From a virus, in IMG/VR virus record IMGVR_UViG_3300034198_015569, positions 24,428-88,427 of that record: DNA of 64,000 nt. One strand, 5' to 3'. This document shows positions 59,055 to 64,000 of this stretch, piece by piece. The position numbers and the translations under genes are program-made. The notes below the pieces were generated by a model that did not search any database, was not told where the DNA came from, and saw only the letters and a program-made list of their open reading frames with translations. Position 1 is the first letter of the stretch. Each line of letters opens with the position of its first letter.

Positions 59055-59905
59055 TGATACTTTTAGATTATTCCAACATTGCTATGGCCGCTATGACTGC
59101 CGTCTGGCGCCCAAGTGATCCCATTGAACGAATGAATTTAAAGTACACAATCATAAATTCAATTCGTAACAATAACAAGAAATTTCGTAAAGAATATGGC
59201 GAATTGATTTTATGTTGTGACCATTCTTCGCCTTCTTGGAGAAGAGAAGCATTTCCTCAATATAAACAGAAACGTAGAGAAGGAAGAGAAAATTCTTCTT
59301 TTGATTGGAAAAAGTTTTTTTCAATTTTAGATGAAACTAAAGTTGACTTGAGAGAGATTTTCGGTTATAGAGTAATATCTGTCTCTGGTGCAGAAGCTGA
59401 TGATATAATTGCTGTGCTTTCTAGAAATGGCGCAAAGAATCTTATCATTGGAAACGATAAAGATTTTGTTCAGCTTTTGAATGAAGAAAACGTTCATATG
59501 TTTTCGCCACGTCAAAAAGCAATGGTAGCAATACCTGAAGATGCTAGATGGCATACACGATATCAGGTTTTGACAGGTGATAAGGATGACGGTGTGCCTA
59601 ATGTGTTGTCTGATGATGATTGCCTCGTGGCGGCTGGCAAAAGACAAAAGGCACTCTCACAAAAGAAGATACTAGAACTTATAAATTATAATTGGGACAC
59701 GGCAGATATGCCAGATGAATTAAGAAGAAACATTAAACGTAATGAGATGCTTATTGATTTATCCAAAATACCGCAAACCATTGAAGACTCAATCTTGGCT
59801 GAATCCAACTCCCAAGAAAGAATTATCGATGCTTCAAAAATTACAAACTATCTTATCGAGAATAAATATCAATCTCTTTACGAAAAAATCGGGGATTTCA
59901 AATAA
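59054..59905 (+). CDS. 5'-3' exonuclease / RNase H, T4 Rnh-like (FEN family)
   Basis: 283 aa. LLDYSNIAMAAM, LILCCDHSSPSWRREAFPQYKQKRREGR, VSGAEADDIIAVLSR, LIIGNDKDFVQLL and LTGDKDDGVPNVLSDDD contain the acidic metal residues and the basic gateway of the FEN/T4 RNase H family. It removes RNA primers and flaps at the replication fork. GAGG before ATG 59054; a TTG at 59051 is less likely. Confidence 0.92.
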   Translation: MILLDYSNIAMAAMTAVWRPSDPIERMNLKYTIINSIRNNNKKFRKEYGELILCCDHSSPSWRREAFPQYKQKRREGRENSSFDWKKFFSILDETKVDLREIFGYRVISVSGAEADDIIAVLSRNGAKNLIIGNDKDFVQLLNEENVHMFSPRQKAMVAIPEDARWHTRYQVLTGDKDDGVPNVLSDDDCLVAAGKRQKALSQKKILELINYNWDTADMPDELRRNIKRNEMLIDLSKIPQTIEDSILAESNSQERIIDASKITNYLIENKYQSLYEKIGDFK

Positions 59906-59909
59906 ACCT

Positions 59910-60377
59910 ATGGCTACAATGAACGATACTAAAACAATTTATAAAATTTTAAAACAGGTGGACGAACAGCCTAACGAAAAAGAAAGAGTTAGAAAACTAC
60001 AAGCGCTCTCTTGCAAAGGTGTAAAAACTGTTTTAGACTTAATCTATAATCCTAACATTAAGTGGTTGCTACCAGAAGGCGAGCCTCCATATAAACCAAC
60101 AGAGGATGCTGAAGCATCAACAACAATTAGATTGCAACAAGAACTTCGCAAATTATATATATTTGTCAATGTTGGAACGTATAGCAATCTAAAGGATAAT
60201 AAACGACAACAGATTTTTATTGATTTATTGCAGTATATTCATCCTGATGATGCTAAACTTCTTGTTGCAATTAAAGATAAGAAGCTCCCGTTTCCACATG
60301 TAACTAAAAAAGTCGCAGCAGCAGCGTTTCCTATCCTAGCTAAAAATTGGACAGAACCTAAAGAGGAGAAAAAGTAA
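59910..60377 (+). CDS. Conserved phage protein (DUF6433-like), 155 aa
   Basis: ATG 59910 (MATMNDTKTIYKILKQVDEQPNEKERVRKLQAL); a longer frame from 59742 lies in the exonuclease gene and is rejected. YIHPDDAKLLVAIKDKKLPFPHVTKKVAAAAFP is a phrase shared by many T4-like and cyanophage proteins next to exonuclease or PhoH genes. Helical, unknown function. Confidence 0.8.
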   Translation: MATMNDTKTIYKILKQVDEQPNEKERVRKLQALSCKGVKTVLDLIYNPNIKWLLPEGEPPYKPTEDAEASTTIRLQQELRKLYIFVNVGTYSNLKDNKRQQIFIDLLQYIHPDDAKLLVAIKDKKLPFPHVTKKVAAAAFPILAKNWTEPKEEKK

Positions 60378-60545
60378 GTGTCTAAATCTTTTAAGCGTGA
60401 GCGAAATTTTTGGAATGATGATGACTATCATCAGGATTCCAAAAATTCAAAACAGCGTAAAAAAGAAGAAAAAGATCGCCGTAAGCGTAAAATGAATACG
60501 AGAACGGTTGATGATACAGTGGAGAATTATAACGAAGATGAGTAA
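60378..60545 (+). CDS. Small highly charged protein, 55 aa, GTG start
   Basis: AGAGGAG about ten bases before GTG 60378. SKSFKRERNFWNDDDYHQDSKNSKQRKKEEKDRRKRK then an acidic tail. Probably a disordered nucleic-acid-binding peptide, similar to small proteins next to DUF6433 genes in T4-like phages. Overlaps the next gene by eight bases. Confidence 0.65.
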   Translation: MSKSFKRERNFWNDDDYHQDSKNSKQRKKEEKDRRKRKMNTRTVDDTVENYNEDE

Positions 60546-61080
60546 AACGTGTAGTATAATTGGAAATGGTCCGTCCAGACAATGGATTAATTTAAATAAT
60601 ATTCCTAGACCAACGTTTGGATGTAATGCTATTCATAGAACGTTTGTGCCAGATTATCTAGTAGCTATTGATCCTCTACCGACATATGAAATTTTATCAT
60701 CTTCGCATTATAAGAAATTCTTACCTACGATTTTTAATGATCAATTTGAGGATGCAGATTATATTAAAACGCATCCAAATCGTTGTCGTAATAATGCTGG
60801 AATGGTTGCTATGCAAAAAGCAATTGATATGGGATTTGAAACCCTTCAATGTTATGGGTTGGATTTTATTATAGATGATGTTGAGATGAATATGGGAAAT
60901 ATATTCTATAATACTTTTGGATATGATGGCGCTACGTCAGCTTCTTATGAAGATATTTTAGCTCGGGTGGAATATTTTACGTGGTTTGCGAATAAACATA
61001 ATAATATTTCATTTAAGTTTTATGTGCCGACTGAATTTAAAATGAGAAATATTGTAGCTTCTAATGTTCAACAACTATGA
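60538..61080 (+). CDS. DUF115-like glycosyltransferase-fold protein
   Basis: 180 aa from ATG 60538. CSIIGNGPSRQWINLNNIPRPTFGCNAIHRTFVPDYLVAIDP matches the N-G-P-S loop and D-P site of the DUF115/MptE-like and motility-associated glycosyltransferase group; GMVAMQKAIDMGFETLQCYGLDF follows. Perhaps transfers a sugar or uses a nucleotide-sugar-like substrate; a neighbour of glycosyltransferases in other phages. Confidence 0.7.
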   Translation: MSKTCSIIGNGPSRQWINLNNIPRPTFGCNAIHRTFVPDYLVAIDPLPTYEILSSSHYKKFLPTIFNDQFEDADYIKTHPNRCRNNAGMVAMQKAIDMGFETLQCYGLDFIIDDVEMNMGNIFYNTFGYDGATSASYEDILARVEYFTWFANKHNNISFKFYVPTEFKMRNIVASNVQQL

Positions 61081-61679
61081 TAAATGTTGAACAATTTATT
61101 CATTTTAATTACTTATCATTACAATATGATCAAAATATCGTTTGTCCCCCAACATTACAAACGAAAAATATTACATTAAGTGAAGTAAAGATAAAAAAGA
61201 AGTATAAGTACTTTGCTTTTGATATCCAAAACTTAAATACACTTTTATGTTTTTCTGATCTAGAAACTGTAAAGTTTTGTAATATACCAAATGAGAGTTA
61301 TTTAGTGTCTCATCGAAATTTTGATTGGTGGACACCTACAGATGATTTTATTGATTTTGACAGGAAAACTTTTGAAGAAATATCATCACAGACCGGGACA
61401 CATAATGTGTTGTTTCCAGTAGCTCTTAAGTACGAAGGACTTGCTCGCGGAAGTGATAGTGATCATTCTTTTTCCTCCAGACATATGTTTAAAATAAAAA
61501 CAAAAATTGATTTAGATTCTATTAAAAAAGAATTAAACCGTAACTTTGAATTTTCAAAAAATAGATGTTATTTTGTTATGATTGATAAAGAATATAATAT
61601 TAAAAAAGTATGTTATGATATTAATACCAAGAATGAATTTCTGTCAAATCCTCTTGGCGTTTTCCAATTACATAAATAA
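61077..61679 (+). CDS. Hypothetical protein, 200 aa
   Basis: ATGA overlap with the previous gene. Aromatic, beta-rich (YKYFAFDIQNLNTLLCFSDLETVKFC), later KKELNRNFEFSKNRCYFVMIDKEYNIKK. Not recognised. Very AT-rich codons. Confidence 0.75.
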   Translation: MINVEQFIHFNYLSLQYDQNIVCPPTLQTKNITLSEVKIKKKYKYFAFDIQNLNTLLCFSDLETVKFCNIPNESYLVSHRNFDWWTPTDDFIDFDRKTFEEISSQTGTHNVLFPVALKYEGLARGSDSDHSFSSRHMFKIKTKIDLDSIKKELNRNFEFSKNRCYFVMIDKEYNIKKVCYDINTKNEFLSNPLGVFQLHK

Positions 61680-61712
61680 TTAAATAATCCCTTACATTTA
61701 AAGAGGTGCAAT

Positions 61713-61961
61713 ATTCCAAATTATACTTTTAAAAATATAAAAACTGGAGAAATCTGGACAGCCACTATGAAAAATTCTGAACGTGAAGAATTTCTGTCCC
61801 AAAATCCAGATGTAGAACAACAACTTTCTAGTTTTAGTATTGGAGACCCTGTTAGATTAGGACTAAAAAAAACTGAAGGCGGTTTTAGAGATGTCCTCAA
61901 ACAAATTAAAAAACAAAATAGAGGATCGACTATAGATTCAGGCAATTTAGGACAAATTTAA
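61713..61961 (+). CDS. FmdB-like phage protein with ATT start codon
   Basis: 82 aa. The family starts M-P-x-Y-T-F-x-x-x-x-T-G-E; here AAGAGGTGCAAT is followed by ATT CCA AAT TAT ACT TTT AAA, i.e. (M)PNYTFKNIKTGEIWTATMKNSEREEFLSQNP-like sequence, then IGDPVRLGLKKTEGGFRDVLKQIKK. The first ATG lies 18 codons inside the conserved part. So initiation seems to use ATT, known from infC as a rare, IF3-sensed start. Found beside PhoH/exonuclease genes in T4-like phages; function unknown. Confidence 0.75.
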   Translation: MPNYTFKNIKTGEIWTATMKNSEREEFLSQNPDVEQQLSSFSIGDPVRLGLKKTEGGFRDVLKQIKKQNRGSTIDSGNLGQI

Positions 61962-62041
61962 ACTTAAATACGTTTTTATATAAAATGTTTGTGTGATAGT
62001 ACCGCTAATTTGGCAGCGATTTCTAACACTAGGAGTATAGA

Positions 62042-62836
62042 GTGTTCGTAGAACAACAAATAACATATATGGATACAGAACAAAGACAATACCAAAACAC
62101 ACGTAAACGCTCAACTAAAAAAGAAAGTAGAAGAAAGCAGAATAACGCAGTTAATGATACTACAAGTTCTCAAAATTTTAATATAAAACTTGAAGCTGTA
62201 TATCCAAAGACTGAAAATCAGAAAAGAGTATTTAAGGAATATGATAAAGGAAATCATATTTTACAACATGGTTCGGCTGGTTGTGGTAAGACATTTTTAA
62301 GTCTTTATCTATCATTCCAAGATATTTTATCAAAGGATTCCCAACATTCTAAAGTGATTATTGTTCGCTCCATTGTGCCTTCTCGTGAGCCGGGCCATTT
62401 GCCTGGAGATATGAAACAAAAGGCGGCTGTATATGAAGCTCCTTATTATGGTATCTGTTCTGAATTATTTGGTAGAGGAGATGCATATGACCTTTTGAAA
62501 AGAAAAGGCTTGATTGAATTTACAACTACTTCATTCTTGAGAGGAACCACGTATCGCGATTGTATTCTAATCGTGGATGAATTTCAAAATCTTGCTTCTC
62601 ATGAAATGAACACTCTAATGACTCGTGTAGGCGAAAACTGCCGTGTTATTATTTGTGGAGATTATAAACAAACTGATTTTACTAAAGATGTTGATAAAAA
62701 ATCTGCACATGATTTAATCCGAATTGTGAAAAGAATGCCACAATTTTCAACCATTGAATTTACTAGAGATGATATTGTAAGATCAGCTTTTGTAAAGAAT
62801 TTTATTATAGCGAAAGAAGAATTGAATATTGTTTAA
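62042..62836 (+). CDS. phoH: PhoH-like ATPase
   Basis: 264 aa; TAGGAGTATAGA before GTG 62042. Basic linker (RKRSTKKESRRKQNN), then FKEYDKGNHILQHGSAGCGKTFLSLYLS (Walker A), IIVRSIVPSREPGHLPGDMKQKAAVYEAPY, ILIVDEFQNLASHEMNTLMTRVG (Walker B) and CGDYKQTD. The PhoH core is common in myoviruses; proposed as an RNA helicase-like ATPase. Confidence 0.92.
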   Translation: MFVEQQITYMDTEQRQYQNTRKRSTKKESRRKQNNAVNDTTSSQNFNIKLEAVYPKTENQKRVFKEYDKGNHILQHGSAGCGKTFLSLYLSFQDILSKDSQHSKVIIVRSIVPSREPGHLPGDMKQKAAVYEAPYYGICSELFGRGDAYDLLKRKGLIEFTTTSFLRGTTYRDCILIVDEFQNLASHEMNTLMTRVGENCRVIICGDYKQTDFTKDVDKKSAHDLIRIVKRMPQFSTIEFTRDDIVRSAFVKNFIIAKEELNIV

Positions 62837-63467
62837 TTATCCAAACCTTAAAGCGCATAACACTGATAATGGTAGATTTTATGAAGCTCCTAACGGTGAA
62901 CTTTATCCTTCCGTTACAACAGTATTAGGTGAGTATTATAAGGATTATTATGATGCACTGGCTAAAAAGATTGGTCGGGCAAAATGGGAAAAGCTGAAGA
63001 GACTCGGTGCTGATCGTGGAACAAAAGTCCACGATCTAGCCGAAAGTTACCTAAAAGGAGAAGCTGATTTCTCTTTGGTAAATCCTGGCATTATGAATTT
63101 TTTTGTTCCAATCAAGAATTTCCTTGACGCTAATGTCGATGAAGTATTAGCGATGGAGCAAACGGTTTATTCTAACGCATTGCGTATGGCCGGTAGATTT
63201 GATTTATTGGCTCGTTTAAAAAATGGAACATTATGTTATATTGACTTTAAAACATCAACCCATCACAAAGAAAGAAAAGATATTGATAGTTACTACTTTC
63301 AGTGCACAGCATATTGCACAGCATTGAGAGAATTATTTGGATTAAAAGTAGATCAATTCTGTATTGTTATTACAGAAGAAGGTTCAAGTGTAGCTAATAC
63401 ATTTTATGGCGATCCAAATCAATATATCGCTGGCCTTGTGAAATTACGCAGGAGCGTTAACTTATGA
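62829..63467 (+). CDS. RecB-family PD-(D/E)XK exonuclease
   Basis: 212 aa; TTG start overlapping the phoH stop. YPSVTTVLGEYYKDYY, GADRGTKVHDLAESYLKG (His), MAGRFDLLARLKNGTLCYIDFKTSTHHKE (D ... D-x-K) and YFQCTAYCTALRELFG (Q-x-x-x-Y) are the RecB/Cas4/MGME1-like nuclease motifs. Likely ssDNA exonuclease in replication or recombination. Confidence 0.88.
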   Translation: MFNYPNLKAHNTDNGRFYEAPNGELYPSVTTVLGEYYKDYYDALAKKIGRAKWEKLKRLGADRGTKVHDLAESYLKGEADFSLVNPGIMNFFVPIKNFLDANVDEVLAMEQTVYSNALRMAGRFDLLARLKNGTLCYIDFKTSTHHKERKDIDSYYFQCTAYCTALRELFGLKVDQFCIVITEEGSSVANTFYGDPNQYIAGLVKLRRSVNL

Positions 63468-63829
63468 AACTTTTAACTAAATTTCCTTTATTGGTAGTAA
63501 TATTCTTCACAACTTTTTTTTATTCTAATATTCTTTTAAGTGCGCAAGAATTGCCTATTGCGCCTAAACAAGAAACACAAACTCCCAAATTAAAGTGTGC
63601 TCCTTGGGAAGTTATTAAAAAAGCATTAACAGAAAATGAATTTGACGTTATTTCGATGGGAACTTTGGATACAGATACGATTACGTTTACCGTAATTAAT
63701 CCAAAGAATGTATTCATTACATTTATTCTTAATACACAAAAATCGTTAGCATGTGTTATTTTGGAAGGTAGTAACTATCAATACATAAATCCAAATTCCA
63801 TTGCTAAACCCGAAGAAAAGGAATCTTGA
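63464..63829 (+). CDS. Exported hypothetical protein, 121 aa
   Basis: ATGA overlap. Signal peptide LLTKFPLLVVIFFTTFFYSNILLSAQ (cleavage near 27) then a small beta domain with two Cys (LKCAPWEV, LACVILEG). Periplasmic. Not recognised. Confidence 0.7.
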   Translation: MKLLTKFPLLVVIFFTTFFYSNILLSAQELPIAPKQETQTPKLKCAPWEVIKKALTENEFDVISMGTLDTDTITFTVINPKNVFITFILNTQKSLACVILEGSNYQYINPNSIAKPEEKES

Positions 63830-63832
63830 AAA

Positions 63833-64000
63833 ATGAAGAATTCTTTTTATGGTTGGATTTTATTAAATTTCCCTATATTTTCTATAGTGATATTTGGATT
63901 GGTAACAGGATTAATATTTCCATTATTCAATGATGTAACATATATTACTCATGTAATAGCATTAACATTTTTTATAGGACTAATACAATCTGGTTATATA
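63833..64000 (+). CDS. Membrane protein, cut by the window end
   Basis: ATG 63833; 56 codons are visible: FYGWILLNFPIFSIVIFGLVTGLIFPL then a second hydrophobic stretch VIALTFFIGLIQSGYI. At least two membrane helices. The 3' end lies outside the window. Confidence 0.65.
   Translation, partial: MKNSFYGWILLNFPIFSIVIFGLVTGLIFPLFNDVTYITHVIALTFFIGLIQSGYI

Overview
This window looks like part of the genome of a very large (jumbo-type) tailed phage of a Gram-negative host. The evidence is almost exclusively + strand, tightly packed small genes joined by ATGA-type overlaps; a two-component spanin (8972-9570) plus a GH108-type muramidase (54509-55051); T4-like replication and RNA-repair genes (Rnl1-type RNA ligase, polynucleotide kinase, RNase H/flap exonuclease, PhoH, DinG/XPD-like helicase); a phage GroES; and several dozen tRNA or tRNA-like genes broken up by homing-type endonuclease genes. 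No virion structural gene was recognised, so this is an accessory/metabolic arm. The host genus cannot be fixed; an alphaproteobacterium is only a guess.

Layout. 1-5020: small proteins, an HD-phosphoesterase/polynucleotide-kinase fusion, an AAA ATPase, tiny strongly-started ORFs, and a cREC-like protein. 5040-6000: about 950 bases with no gene but many stable hairpins, probably one or more large structured RNAs, then groES. 6400-11690: small genes, MazG-like, class II synthetase-like, spanins, deoxyribosyltransferase. 11700-13190: tRNAs and an antisense HNH nuclease. 13470-21980: RlpA-like lipoprotein, deoxynucleotidase, NADAR, YqeY, DEDDh exonuclease, macrodomain, nucleotidyltransferase. 20000-26260: tRNA genes with small ORFs. 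26320-32120: membrane protein, coiled-coil protein, ClpB-like ATPase, membrane protein, lipoprotein. 32140-35130: more tRNAs with PD-(D/E)XK genes. 36600-41370: a Ro60-like TROVE/vWA gene surrounded by seven copies of a new RNA element, three of which hold circularly permuted tRNAs. 41660-45063: NAD+ salvage genes nadM-Nudix and nadV with matching leaders. 45148-64000: RNA ligases, helicase, Toprim protein, kinase, lysis enzyme, SpoU methyltransferase, glycosyltransferase, exonuclease, PhoH, RecB-like nuclease.

How the genes work together. Three themes dominate: tRNA supply and RNA repair (tRNAs, two ligases, two end-healing kinases, cREC, macrodomain, SpoU, YqeY, Ro60-like protein); NAD+ and nucleotide economy (NadV, NadM-Nudix, NADAR, two deoxyribosyltransferases, deoxynucleotidase, MazG); and lysis. 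The best candidate for an undescribed system is the Ro60-like gene with its array of short RNAs. They share a closing stem, a TTTCAGCA box and an A-rich AAG, and several carry permuted tRNA bodies or anticodon-arm-like hairpins. A second strong signal is possible amber recoding: a tRNA with anticodon CUA (32189-32264), a second candidate (12817-12891), and a well-formed gene (55052-55330) with an in-frame UAG as its third codon.
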